Shown: positions 53,628-61,459, counted from the stretch's first letter. The stretch is DNA of 64,000 nt from Rhodovarius crocodyli (GCF_004005855.1 NZ_SACL01000004.1:310001-374000); one strand, 5' to 3'. Notes: generated by a model from the letters alone, not told the origin. Made by a program: numbers and translations.

Positions 53628-53668
53628 CGGGCGGCTCATTCATCAGTGTGATGAAGCCGGGCCGCCCG
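53628..53668 (+). terminator. Nested hairpin after the Bug receptor gene
   Basis: Outer stem CGGGCGGC / GCCGCCCG (53628-53635, 53661-53668) encloses a perfect inner hairpin TTCATCA-GTG-TGATGAA (53639-53655). It lies in the 92-base gap before the next gene; a TTGTTACT follows at 53671. Likely terminator. Confidence 0.5.
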
Positions 53669-53708
53669 CCTTGTTACTGTGCGGGCAGTAATGAGGGAAG
53701 AAACTGAA

Positions 53709-54389
53709 ATGGCATACGATGCCAATGATTGGGTGAACCCTTATCTCTCTGATCGGCGGCAGTATATCTGCCGCCAACTGGCCCAGGCCCTGCCCAATAC
53801 CGTCACCAAGCTTTCCTCTCATGACGGGACGGCAGCGAAGTTCACCGAATGGACCGGCCACACCCAGCGATCGCTGGAGACGGCCTGGCAGAATGAGGGC
53901 TTCGCCAAGAACGAGAAAGGCCAATGGGCACGCGACGGCGTCGGGGCGGTCACGACCTCCTGCGAGGGGCTGGTCGGCACCATCTTCACCCGGATCGAGC
54001 AGGCCAAGATGGGCAAGCGCAAGGGCGGCGCCACCTCCTTCAGCCTGTCCGGCAACGACAAATGGGGGCGCGAGAAGGAAACCCCGCCCGTCGGCTGGCA
54101 CTGGTTCCGCGAACGCAGCGCCAGCGTGCACCCGCGCGCGGGCGACGTGTTCCAGATCGGCACCGAGACGCGGCCCCACCAATGGACGCACCACCATGTC
54201 GGCGTCATCACCCAATGGAGCAACGATGACCCGCTGATGTGGGAGACGGTGGAGGCCGGCCAGGGCGGCCCCGGCCGCGGCTATGACTTCATGATCCGCA
54301 AGGAATACCGGCTGGTGAACCCGATCGACAACAAGGCGCCCCGGAAGGTCATCATGGGCTGGCTTGATATCGACGAGCATTTCGGCTGA
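53709..54389 (+). CDS. NlpC/P60-like cysteine peptidase or amidase
   Basis: 226 residues, no signal peptide. Three NlpC/P60-type blocks in order: the nucleophile C85 in VTTSCEGLVGTIF, PRAGDVFQIG (142-151) equivalent to the GDLVFF strand, and THHHVGVITQW with catalytic His around 163. A C-terminal YRLVNPID follows. Such domains cleave peptidoglycan peptides, and signal-less versions occur among type VI secretion effectors. The ATG at 53709 has an AGGGAAG site. Six bases before a two-TM gene, so probably one operon. It is the last full chromosomal unit before the att site. Confidence 0.6.
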   Translation: MAYDANDWVNPYLSDRRQYICRQLAQALPNTVTKLSSHDGTAAKFTEWTGHTQRSLETAWQNEGFAKNEKGQWARDGVGAVTTSCEGLVGTIFTRIEQAKMGKRKGGATSFSLSGNDKWGREKETPPVGWHWFRERSASVHPRAGDVFQIGTETRPHQWTHHHVGVITQWSNDDPLMWETVEAGQGGPGRGYDFMIRKEYRLVNPIDNKAPRKVIMGWLDIDEHFG

Positions 54390-54394
54390 GCGGG

Positions 54395-54763
54395 ATGGAG
54401 TACCTCGGCATCGCCGGCGGCTGCCTGGTGGCCGGCGCGCTGACCCTGCTGCGGCTGCTGCAGATGTCGCGCTGGATCAGGCGCGACGCGGTGCATCTGG
54501 GCGTGCCGTCCCTCTGGGCGGTCTCGGGCCAGGCGGTGCAGGTGCGTTACCTGCTGGACGACGGCAGGCCGGTCATCGCCTCGTTGCGCCATTACGGCAG
54601 GGGCGGCCCGCCCGCCAAGGGCGCGACGGCAAGGATCATCCAACATCCGGAAGACCCGGAGCGCATCGAATGGGCCATGGCCCGCCCCATCCTGGCCGCG
54701 ATACTGGCGGTGCTGGCCTTCGTCATGGTGAAGGCGCTGATGGGGTGGTGGTCTGGGGGGTGA
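54395..54763 (+). CDS. Two-span membrane protein of unknown function
   Basis: 122 residues. One transmembrane helix at each end (YLGIAGGCLVAGALTLLRLL and PILAAILAVLAFVMVKALMG) flank a small beta-rich domain (SGQAVQVRYLLDDGRPVIAS), a layout like DUF3592 proteins. Directly downstream of the NlpC/P60-like gene; it could be a partner or immunity protein, which is inference. Its stop abuts the encoded CCA end of the tRNA-Thr fragment. Confidence 0.6.
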   Translation: MEYLGIAGGCLVAGALTLLRLLQMSRWIRRDAVHLGVPSLWAVSGQAVQVRYLLDDGRPVIASLRHYGRGGPPAKGATARIIQHPEDPERIEWAMARPILAAILAVLAFVMVKALMGWWSGG

Positions 54764-54813
54764 TGGTGCCGACTCGGGGAATTGAACCCCGGACCTACTG
54801 ATTACGAATCAGA
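54764..54813 (-). other. 3' half of tRNA-Thr(CGT): putative attachment site
   Basis: On the minus strand this reads as anticodon arm with loop TTCGTAA (anticodon CGT, plus-strand 54804-54806), variable region, T arm GGGGTTCAATTCCCC, acceptor strand AGTCGGC, discriminator A and encoded CCA. The 5' half (D arm and 5' acceptor) is missing; the adjoining bases are AT-rich and do not pair. This is what remains when an element integrates into a tRNA 3' end, and it marks the left boundary of the island. Confidence 0.85.
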
Positions 54814-54879
54814 GTTTCCACCAAATAAATAGCTGAAAAGACTACAAATTATTTTCGGTATCCCGAAATTCGGCCTTTT

Positions 54880-54899
54880 GGCTACCACATGGCTACCAC
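54880..54899. repeat. Tandem GGCTACCAC boxes near the attachment site
   Basis: Two copies of GGCTACCAC start 11 bases apart (54880 and 54891), about one helical turn, 67 bases inside the island end. Placement and spacing fit arm-type integrase or excisionase sites. A short inverted repeat CCGAA-A-TTCGG lies just to the left at 54863-54873. Confidence 0.4.
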
Positions 54900-54968
54900 T
54901 GCGCTGAAGCGGGGCTGGCCGAAAAATTTTGCAGCAAGAACAATGACCACAGCGAATTAACCATCGCG

Positions 54969-55010
54969 ATGTGTTTTCGTGGTTGTCAGAGCACATTCTA
55001 ATGTGTTTTC
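54969..55010. promoter_or_regulatory. Repeat and palindrome control region before the primase gene
   Basis: ATGTGTTTTC occurs twice (54969-54978 and 55001-55010). Between and overlapping the second copy lies the perfect palindrome CACATT-CT-AATGTG (54992-55005), with TTGTCA at 54983. This is 60 bases before the primase start and looks like an operator-promoter region for the early operon. Confidence 0.45.
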
Positions 55011-55064
55011 TGTGTTCCGCCGGGGAGCCTTCCCAGGCCTAAACAGCCACAGAGAACGCCTCCG

Positions 55065-56789
55065 ATGCTCCCCTCCACCTTCCTCGACGAACTGCGCGGC
55101 CGCACGCCGTTGCACACCCTCGTCGGCCGTAAGGTGAAGCTGGAGCGGCGGGGTCGCCAGTGGAAGGGTTGCTGTCCTTTCCATTCCGAGAAGTCGGCGT
55201 CCTTCTATGTCTACCCGGACCACTACCACTGCTTCGGCTGCGGCGCCCACGGCGACGCCATCGCCTTCCTGACCGAGGGCGAGGGCCTTCCGTTCCGCGA
55301 AGCCGTGGAGCGCCTGGCTGCCGAGGCGGGCATGGACGTGCCCCAGGACAGCCCCAAGGCGGCGCAGCGCGCTGAGGAAGCCAAGTCTCTGCAGGACGTC
55401 CTGGCCGCTGCCCAGGATGCCTTCACCCGGCGCCTGAAACTGCCCGAAGGTGCTGAGGGTCTGGCCTACCTCCGTAAGCGCGGCCTCAGCGACGAGACCA
55501 TCGCGCGCTTCGGCCTCGGCTGGTCCGGGTCGGGCCGCGGCGCGCTGACAGCAGATCTCCGCGCCCAGGGCATCACTCCAGAGCAGATGCTGGCCGCCGG
55601 CCTCCTGCTGGAGCGCGATGGGCGCCTGGTGGATCTCTACTTCGACCGGGTGACCTTCCCCATCAGGAACGAGCGGGGCCGGGTCATCGCCTTCGGCGGC
55701 CGCGTGCTCGGTGACGCCAAGCCCAAGTACATCAACGGCAGCGAAAGCCCGGTTTTCTCGAAGCGCCGCAGCCTCTACGGCCTGGATCTGGCGCGCGAGG
55801 GCATCTTCCGGGGTGCCGCGCCTGTGGTGGTCGAGGGCTACCTGGACGTCATCGCCCTGCACGAGGCGGGGTTCCGTGGCGCCGTCGCCCCGCTCGGCAC
55901 CGCGCTGACCGAGGAACAGCTGCAGCTTCTCTGGGGCATCAACCCCGAACCCGTCCTGTGCTTCGACGGCGATAGCGCGGGCTCGAAGGCCGCCGCGCGG
56001 GCTGTGGAGCTGGCAATGGGCCTCCTCGAGCCCGGGCGCTCCATCCGTATCATGACCCTGCCGGTGGGCCAGGATCCCGATAGCCTGGTGCGCGAACGCG
56101 GCGCTGCCGCCTTCCAACAGCACATGGCTGTCGCCCGCCCGCTGCACGAGGTTCTCTACACGGTCATCGAGCGGTCCATCCCCGCCGGCACGCCCGAAGC
56201 CCGGGCCCAGCTGCGCCATCGCCTGGAAACGGCCGCTGGCCAGATCAAGGACAAGGCGCTGGCGCAGGAGTACCGGAAGGCCCTGCTGGACCAGTTCTAT
56301 CGCGCAGCCCGCCCGGGCGCTCCCAGCCGCGGGGCGAAGGGCATGCGATACGCCCGGCCGACCGAGGTCGGGGACCAGGTGCGCGTGGCGCTGGCCCGCA
56401 TCGTCCTGCACGCGGCGGCCCACCACCCGGACGTCCTCGACGAGCTCGAGGAGCAGCTGGCCATGGCCTCCCTGCCCCGCGGCCGCTGCGCCGACCTTCG
56501 CGATGCCCTGCTCCGCGACCGCACGCTGCCTGCCAGCGACCTGGGCTGGCTCCAGGGGGCGGACATCCCCCCCGAGGTGACTGCCCATGCCGCGCCGGAC
56601 GAAGCGGTCGCCATCGCCCAGGGCGTGCTGACCCGACTGCAGAGCGAGCAAGTGCTCACCGCTGACCTGGAAGCCGCCGTCGAGGCCTTCGCAGCCGGCG
56701 ACGCCGCCGCTGAGGCCCGCCTCATCACCCTCAACCGTGAGCTGCTGGCGCTGCGCGCCGGCGAGCCCTTGGAGGACGCGTTGTGCTGA
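55065..56789 (+). CDS. DnaG-type DNA primase
   Basis: 574 residues, essentially a complete DnaG. CHC2 zinc site: C37, H40, C56, C59 (CCPFHSEKSASF, YHCFGCGAHGDA). RNA polymerase basal region YINGSESPVFSKRRSLYGL. Toprim catalytic residues E257 (VVEGYLDVIAL) and D301-G-D303 (CFDGDSAGSKAA). A C-terminal helicase-interaction-like region follows. Makes RNA primers, here probably for element replication. First gene of the island's early operon; a GTG-start gene overlaps its end. Confidence 0.93.
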   Translation: MLPSTFLDELRGRTPLHTLVGRKVKLERRGRQWKGCCPFHSEKSASFYVYPDHYHCFGCGAHGDAIAFLTEGEGLPFREAVERLAAEAGMDVPQDSPKAAQRAEEAKSLQDVLAAAQDAFTRRLKLPEGAEGLAYLRKRGLSDETIARFGLGWSGSGRGALTADLRAQGITPEQMLAAGLLLERDGRLVDLYFDRVTFPIRNERGRVIAFGGRVLGDAKPKYINGSESPVFSKRRSLYGLDLAREGIFRGAAPVVVEGYLDVIALHEAGFRGAVAPLGTALTEEQLQLLWGINPEPVLCFDGDSAGSKAAARAVELAMGLLEPGRSIRIMTLPVGQDPDSLVRERGAAAFQQHMAVARPLHEVLYTVIERSIPAGTPEARAQLRHRLETAAGQIKDKALAQEYRKALLDQFYRAARPGAPSRGAKGMRYARPTEVGDQVRVALARIVLHAAAHHPDVLDELEEQLAMASLPRGRCADLRDALLRDRTLPASDLGWLQGADIPPEVTAHAAPDEAVAIAQGVLTRLQSEQVLTADLEAAVEAFAAGDAAAEARLITLNRELLALRAGEPLEDALC

Positions 56790-57004
56790 ACTCCGTGATT
56801 CTGCTGGTGCAGATCTGCATGGCCCCCGCCTCCGGCGGCATCCTGCTCCAGGGCTGTGTCCACCGGACCTATGAGTCGACCGACTGCGCCTCGGCGCTGG
56901 CCATGGCCGCCTCCATTGTCGCTTCGGACCGCGTCGTGGTGCCGGGCGGCTGCGTCAACGTCATGGAGCCCGCGCGGCGCGCGGCGGCCCGGGGGCGCAA
57001 CTGA
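56783..57004 (+). CDS. Small hypothetical protein
   Basis: 73 residues from a GTG at 56783 that overlaps the primase stop by 7 bases. N-terminus LNSVILLVQICMAPASGGIL is hydrophobic; four Cys are spread through the chain. No family recognised. Its stop overlaps the next start (TGATG). Confidence 0.5.
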   Translation: MLNSVILLVQICMAPASGGILLQGCVHRTYESTDCASALAMAASIVASDRVVVPGGCVNVMEPARRAAARGRN

Positions 57005-57330
57005 TGGGCGCCTTGGATCACGGGCGCATCCCGACCCATCGCCTGATGGCGGCCTTCACCTCGGCCGCCCAGGTCCATGTCGAGCTCACCTGCCGGCAGA
57101 TGGCCTTTCTGTGCCGGTTGGCGACCGATGGCGGAAAGTCCACGGCGTACTATGCCGAGAAGCTCGGCGTGTCGAAGCCCGCCATCACCCGGGCCTGCGA
57201 CCGCCTCAGCGTCCTCGGGCTCTGCCATCGGAAAGGCAGCGACTTCGACCGCCGCCAGGTGGTGCTGACCATCACCTCCGAGGGGCGCGCGCTGCTCGAG
57301 AAAGTGGCGTCCGCGCAGGTGGAGGGCTGA
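57004..57330 (+). CDS. MarR-type winged-helix regulator
   Basis: 108 residues. MarR-like helix-turn-helix AYYAEKLGVSKPAITRACDR and wing KGSDFDRRQVVLTITSEGRA, where the DxRxxxLxLT motif is clear. Shorter than most MarR proteins. Could regulate the island's genes. Start overlaps the previous stop. Confidence 0.75.
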   Translation: MGALDHGRIPTHRLMAAFTSAAQVHVELTCRQMAFLCRLATDGGKSTAYYAEKLGVSKPAITRACDRLSVLGLCHRKGSDFDRRQVVLTITSEGRALLEKVASAQVEG

Positions 57331-57332
57331 CC

Positions 57333-57737
57333 ATGTCCGACCCCAACCACCTGAGCTTCGCCCCGCCGCCTGAGAGCGGGTTCTGGGCTGACGCCTTCAA
57401 GGAGGCGAGCCAGCCCCTCGAGGCACTGCAGCGCTACCTCTACGCCCTGCATGATGCAGACTGGGAACAGGCGGGCCCGCGCCAGGTCGGGCACGCGCGC
57501 CGCATGGCTATCGCCATCCTGCCCGGGGTGATGCCGCTGCGCGAGGAGATGCTCTCGCAGCCGGGCGAGGCCGGGATCGCGGCCCGTGAACTGTTCAACT
57601 TCCTGGACCAGCTGCCACAGGCTGCGCCGCCCTGCCGGCCTGAGCAGGCGCGGGCCATCCGGCGGGCGCTGATGCCGGCGGCCAAGACTGGATTCCGGGA
57701 TCGCGTGCGAGCCTTCTTCCGGAGGGCCTTCTCGTGA
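57333..57737 (+). CDS. Hypothetical protein
   Basis: 134 residues, mostly helical, with a basic C-terminus (FRDRVRAFFRRAF). Start MSDPNHLSFAPPPESG; the ATG at 57333 is 2 bases after the MarR stop. No family recognised. Overlaps the RNA-ligase gene. Confidence 0.6.
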   Translation: MSDPNHLSFAPPPESGFWADAFKEASQPLEALQRYLYALHDADWEQAGPRQVGHARRMAIAILPGVMPLREEMLSQPGEAGIAARELFNFLDQLPQAAPPCRPEQARAIRRALMPAAKTGFRDRVRAFFRRAFS

Positions 57738-58477
57738 GCGCGGCGCAACAGACCAATCCGAAGCCTTTGCAGATGAAGGCGTATGGCAGCACGCCGCACC
57801 TGCCTGGATCTCGGCTTGGGCCTGGGGACTGGACCATCCACCCCGGCCAGGCCGCGATCTGCACTGACAAGGCGCGTGACAAGCACGACGTCATCCACAT
57901 CACCGAGAAGCTGGACGGCTCCTGCTGCTGCGTCGCTCGGATCGGGGACGACATCGTCCCGCTGACCCGCGCTGGCTACCACGCCAGCACGTCGCCTTTC
58001 CCGCAACACCACCGCTTCGCCGAGTGGGTGGCGGCCCGTGCCGAGCGCTTTCGGCACGCGATGCCTGCCGACACGCGGCTGGTCGGGGAGTGGATGCTGC
58101 AGGCCCATGGCTCGCGATACGCGATCACCAGTGTCGAGCAGCTTTTCGCCCCCTTCGCTCTTTTCCAGGGGCGGAAGAGGCAGCCGATGGCGAGCTTCTA
58201 CAAGGTCAAGACGCTGGCCGGCCTCTGCGCGGCCAAGCTGCTGCACTTCGGCGCCCCCCTCTCGATCGAGGCCGCCTTCAGCTTTGCCTGCGAGCGCGGC
58301 GGCGGGCTGGGATGCCAGGATACGCCTGAGGGCGTCGTCTATGTGGTGGAGCGGAATGGGGTCTTCGACTTCGCCGCCAAATGGGTGCGCCCCGACAAGA
58401 TTGACGGGGTGCTGCTGCCGGAGATCGGTGGCGGGCCGCTTGTCCTGAACTGGGCCGGCGGGATGGGTGCTGCCTGA
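57734..58477 (+). CDS. RNA ligase-fold nucleotidyltransferase
   Basis: 247 residues with ligase motifs: motif I ITEKLDGSC (nucleophile K59, K-L-D-G), motif III LVGEWM (117-121), motif IV EGVVYVVE (199-206), and motif V AAKWVRPDK (K216). Matches the adenylation domain of Rnl2-type RNA ligases; no extra C-terminal domain. Phages use such enzymes to repair tRNA cut by host defence. Start is a GTG at 57734 overlapping the previous gene. Confidence 0.8.
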   Translation: MSAAQQTNPKPLQMKAYGSTPHLPGSRLGPGDWTIHPGQAAICTDKARDKHDVIHITEKLDGSCCCVARIGDDIVPLTRAGYHASTSPFPQHHRFAEWVAARAERFRHAMPADTRLVGEWMLQAHGSRYAITSVEQLFAPFALFQGRKRQPMASFYKVKTLAGLCAAKLLHFGAPLSIEAAFSFACERGGGLGCQDTPEGVVYVVERNGVFDFAAKWVRPDKIDGVLLPEIGGGPLVLNWAGGMGAA

Positions 58478-58704
58478 TGGCCGGCAACAAACTGACGCCC
58501 TCGCGCCTCCTGAAGGAGCTCGGCTCTGGCGCCCAGACTTGGGTTCTTGCCAAGCGCCTGGACGCCCGGACCGCCGATGTGCGGAAGGCCATGGTGCAGT
58601 TGGAGAAGGCGGGCAAGGTCGGCCGCAAAGCTGACTGGAACGCGTGCAACAGCATCTTCTGGGTGCCGGCGAGCGCCGTGCAGCCGAAGGCGGTGGCGCC
58701 GTGA
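58477..58704 (+). CDS. Small winged-helix-like protein
   Basis: 75 residues. LTPSRLLKELGSGAQTWVLA followed by RTADVRKAMVQLEKAGKVGR looks like a compact helix-turn-helix for DNA binding. No close family named. Overlaps both neighbours by 1-4 bases. Confidence 0.6.
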   Translation: MAGNKLTPSRLLKELGSGAQTWVLAKRLDARTADVRKAMVQLEKAGKVGRKADWNACNSIFWVPASAVQPKAVAP

Positions 58705-59447
58705 CCGACCGCCCCATCATCTTCTCGGCGCCGATGGTGCGCGCCCTGCTGGACGGCAGGAAGGCGCAGACGCGGCGGGTGCTGAAGCCGCAGCCGCCTG
58801 AATGGGCCACCTTCTGCGAGCAACCCGAAATGATGAACGCGCTTCATCAGTGGGTTCCCTCAGGACTGTGGCGGTGGAGCGAGCCGGAGCAAACCCCGCG
58901 CCGCCCTCTGCGAGCATGGCCCGTGGACGCGGACGGCGAGCACTTTTGGGCGCGCCTTCGCTACGCCCCCGGCGACCGGCTGTGGGTGCGGGAGGCGTGG
59001 TGGACAGACTGCGCATTCGACGGGACGGCGCCGCGCGATCTCCAGAGATTCGCTGGCGACCTTCAGCGCGACTTGCCGATCTGGTTTGCCGAGGACGACA
59101 AGTCTCGCGCATGGGGAACTGCCCGCCCCTCCATCTTCATGCCGCGCTGGGCCAGCCGGCTCACACTGCACATCGAGGAGGTGCGGGTGCAACGGCTGCA
59201 GGAGATCAGCGAGGAGGATGCGTGCGCCGAGGGCGGCTTGCAGCTCCGATCTGGACGGTGGGTGACTGCCCAAGGCGAGCAGCATTTCGGGCTGGCGCGC
59301 CACAGCGCGCGCAGCTGGTTCAGCCGCCTGTGGGGCGACCTCCACGGCCCCGAAGCCTGGGCCGCTAATCCCTGGGTCGCCGCCCTGACCTTCCGGGTCG
59401 AGCACGCCAACATCGACGCGGCGAAGGCCGCCGAGGTGGCGGCATGA
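58701..59447 (+). CDS. ASCH/PUA-like phage protein
   Basis: 248 residues. The start DRPIIFSAPMVRALLDGRKA with QTRRVLKPQP, then RLRYAPGDRLWVREAWWTDC and PSIFMPRWASRLTLHIEEVR are characteristic of ASCH-domain proteins common in phages. Likely binds RNA or a modified base. GTG start at 58701 (GTGA overlap). Confidence 0.78.
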   Translation: MTDRPIIFSAPMVRALLDGRKAQTRRVLKPQPPEWATFCEQPEMMNALHQWVPSGLWRWSEPEQTPRRPLRAWPVDADGEHFWARLRYAPGDRLWVREAWWTDCAFDGTAPRDLQRFAGDLQRDLPIWFAEDDKSRAWGTARPSIFMPRWASRLTLHIEEVRVQRLQEISEEDACAEGGLQLRSGRWVTAQGEQHFGLARHSARSWFSRLWGDLHGPEAWAANPWVAALTFRVEHANIDAAKAAEVAA

Positions 59448-59935
59448 CCTTCGAGCGCGCGGATACCTGGCTGCTGGATCGCGTCTTCCAGCCCATCGCC
59501 ACGGGCCTCGCTGGCTGGGCCTCCCCGCTGAAGATCGGCCGGGAATGCCTGGTCGCGGCGCTGGGCTTGAGCCTGACCGCGGACTTCCTGGTGGTCAGCC
59601 AGGGCGCCTTCACCACTATGCGCCTGGCAGCCTCACTCCTGCAGCTGGTGGCCATCTGGTACATGGCCAGTCGCGCCAGCCAAGTGGACCAGCGCCTGAA
59701 GGAAGGCGCCATGAACCCGCTCCGCGCGGATTGGGTGCTGTTCCGGTACATTGACTTGGTCGTCGTGCCTTTGAGCGCGCTGGGGCTGCCTAACGCCATT
59801 GCTGACAAGGGCGCGGCGCTGGCGCTCCTTAACTTCATCGAGGCCATTGCGGTGATGGCCGGGGTCTACCTCGCATCCTGCCAGAAAACGCCCCCGCCGC
59901 TGCCGTTGGCCCGCGCTGTGGGAGCGGGCGCATGA
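59444..59935 (+). CDS. Island membrane protein of unknown function
   Basis: 163 residues with about four hydrophobic segments (CLVAALGLSLTADFLVV, LAASLLQLVAIWYMA, YIDLVVVPLSALGLPNAI, FIEAIAVMAGVYLAS). No family recognised. Overlaps the ASCH gene and the DUF1643 gene by ATGA. Confidence 0.65.
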   Translation: MTFERADTWLLDRVFQPIATGLAGWASPLKIGRECLVAALGLSLTADFLVVSQGAFTTMRLAASLLQLVAIWYMASRASQVDQRLKEGAMNPLRADWVLFRYIDLVVVPLSALGLPNAIADKGAALALLNFIEAIAVMAGVYLASCQKTPPPLPLARAVGAGA

Positions 59936-60465
59936 CCGACCTCCTCCTGGCCGTGGACAACACGCGCAGCGCCCTCATCAGCCCCTGCGGCACCTATCGC
60001 TACACCCTGGGCCGAGTGCTCGGCCACGGGCGCAGGTCCGTGGTCTGGGCCATGCTGAACCCCAGCACCGCCGACGCCCTGAAGGACGATCCCACGATCC
60101 GGCGCGTGGTCGATTTCTCCCGGCGTTGGGGCTTCGACCAGGTGACGGTGGTGAACCTCTACGCGCTCCGCTCGTCTCAGCCTGAGGCACTGTGGTGCCA
60201 CCAGGATCCTGTGGGGACGGAGAACGACCGCCATATCCGGCGGGCCTTGCTCGACGCCGAGACGGTCGTTTGCGCCTGGGGCGCCCATGCCAAAGCGGAC
60301 CGCGTGCGCGCCGTCCTGGACCTCATCCGAGATGCTGGCCTTCGCCCCCACTGCTTGGGGCTCACGAAACACGGGCAGCCCCGCCACCCCCTCTACATCC
60401 GCGCCGCTGAGCCGCTGACCGTCTGGGACGGTGGCGCCCCGGCCAACCATGGAGCCACCGCATGA
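59932..60465 (+). CDS. DUF1643 family protein
   Basis: 177 residues. VVWAMLNPSTADALKDDPTI, RRWGFDQVTVVNLYALRSS and HCLGLTKHGQPRHPLYI are the DUF1643 hallmarks. Found often in phages and mobile elements; biochemical role unknown. Confidence 0.85.
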   Translation: MTDLLLAVDNTRSALISPCGTYRYTLGRVLGHGRRSVVWAMLNPSTADALKDDPTIRRVVDFSRRWGFDQVTVVNLYALRSSQPEALWCHQDPVGTENDRHIRRALLDAETVVCAWGAHAKADRVRAVLDLIRDAGLRPHCLGLTKHGQPRHPLYIRAAEPLTVWDGGAPANHGATA

Positions 60466-61277
60466 GCAAATCCGACAGCGCCATGGCCGCCCCCGATACC
60501 GCCGCCGATTCCTGCCACATCACGATCGACCTGCTCAGCGAGTGGGATTGGCATGAGGAAGGCCGCGAATGGTTCCGCACCAAATTTCCCGACGGCGCCA
60601 GCTACGGTGAAACCAGCGAGGCTCTGCTGGCTGAAAACCTCCGTTCTGATGCCCTGTGGTTGGACTATCGCGCCATAGACGCCTGGGGCTTGCGGCGCGA
60701 TTTCGTTGCCCGGGCTGTCACTGACATGACCAGGATCACCCAGCAGGCGGCTGGGAAAGCCCTGGATAGCTACGCTGGCCGCAGCGAGTGCTCGATCTAT
60801 TCCGGCCGCGTGGCGTCTTCAGCACATGCTGCCCGCCTCGCGGTATCGACACGCTTCAGCAACGTCGCGACCTCCGGTGACGCCAGTATCGTGGTCTCCT
60901 CGGGCTACGCCGACCAAATCGCGGCGTGTGGCGACGAAAGCGTCATCGCGGCCTCGGGCAGCTGCAACCGTCTCGCCGTATCAGGCGATGAAAGCAGCAT
61001 CGCGGCCACAGGCGGCGATGGTTGCCTCGCGTCCTCAGGCAGATCCTGCCGTCTTGCGGCATCGGGCAGATCCAGCCGCCTCGCGGCCGCAGGACCGGAC
61101 AGCAGCCTGATGCTCGGCCCCGATAGCTGCGGCTCCGCCGTCTGGTGGGATGGGGTCCGCTATCGCTTCGCCACGTGCACCACGTCCGAGGGCGAACTGT
61201 CGCCCGGCGAGCAGAGAGTGCGCGTGGGCGTGCGGTATCGCGTCAGCGACACCGGTCAGTTCGAAGAGGACGCGTGA
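60462..61277 (+). CDS. Nonapeptide-repeat protein, possible beta-helix
   Basis: 271 residues. An N-terminal domain (1-100) is followed by about ten 9-residue repeats between roughly 140 and 230, with consensus small-Gly-x-x-x-x-Leu/Ile-Ala-small; for example SGDASIVVS, SGYADQIAA, CGDESVIAA, SGDESSIAA, SGRSCRLAA. The pattern suggests a solenoid. Resembles repeat proteins from phages whose function is not known. A C-terminal globular part (GSAVWWDGVRYRFATC) ends it. Confidence 0.65.
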   Translation: MSKSDSAMAAPDTAADSCHITIDLLSEWDWHEEGREWFRTKFPDGASYGETSEALLAENLRSDALWLDYRAIDAWGLRRDFVARAVTDMTRITQQAAGKALDSYAGRSECSIYSGRVASSAHAARLAVSTRFSNVATSGDASIVVSSGYADQIAACGDESVIAASGSCNRLAVSGDESSIAATGGDGCLASSGRSCRLAASGRSSRLAAAGPDSSLMLGPDSCGSAVWWDGVRYRFATCTTSEGELSPGEQRVRVGVRYRVSDTGQFEEDA

Positions 61278-61459
61278 CAGGCGGGCGCCGCCCGCTGCCG
61301 TGCCTGTGCCCGGTCTGCCTGGGCACAGGCCTCGCCTGGAACCCTTTCCGTCGCACCGAGTGGCCCTGCCCCGTGTGCGACGGCCAACGACACCCCGAAG
61401 AGCAGCCGGCCACGATGCCGCTGCGGAGACGCCGAGATGAAGGTCACCGTATCCCATAA
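61274..61459 (+). CDS. Small zinc-ribbon protein
   Basis: 61 residues from a GTG at 61274 (GTGA overlap). Two Cys pairs, LCPVCLGTGLAW and PCPVCDGQRHP, form a DnaJ-like zinc ribbon. A basic tail follows. Overlaps the next gene by 23 bases. Confidence 0.6.
   Translation: MTGGRRPLPCLCPVCLGTGLAWNPFRRTEWPCPVCDGQRHPEEQPATMPLRRRRDEGHRIP

Noticed and set aside
54764-54840. Intact tRNA gene at the island boundary
   Set aside because: Only the 3' half folds. The bases where the D arm and 5' acceptor strand should be do not pair with AGTCGGC or form a D loop.
54802-54996. 64-codon minus-strand frame next to the att site as an integrase remnant
   Set aside because: No tyrosine recombinase motif (R, HxxR, Y) is visible; it spans the tRNA edge and repeats.
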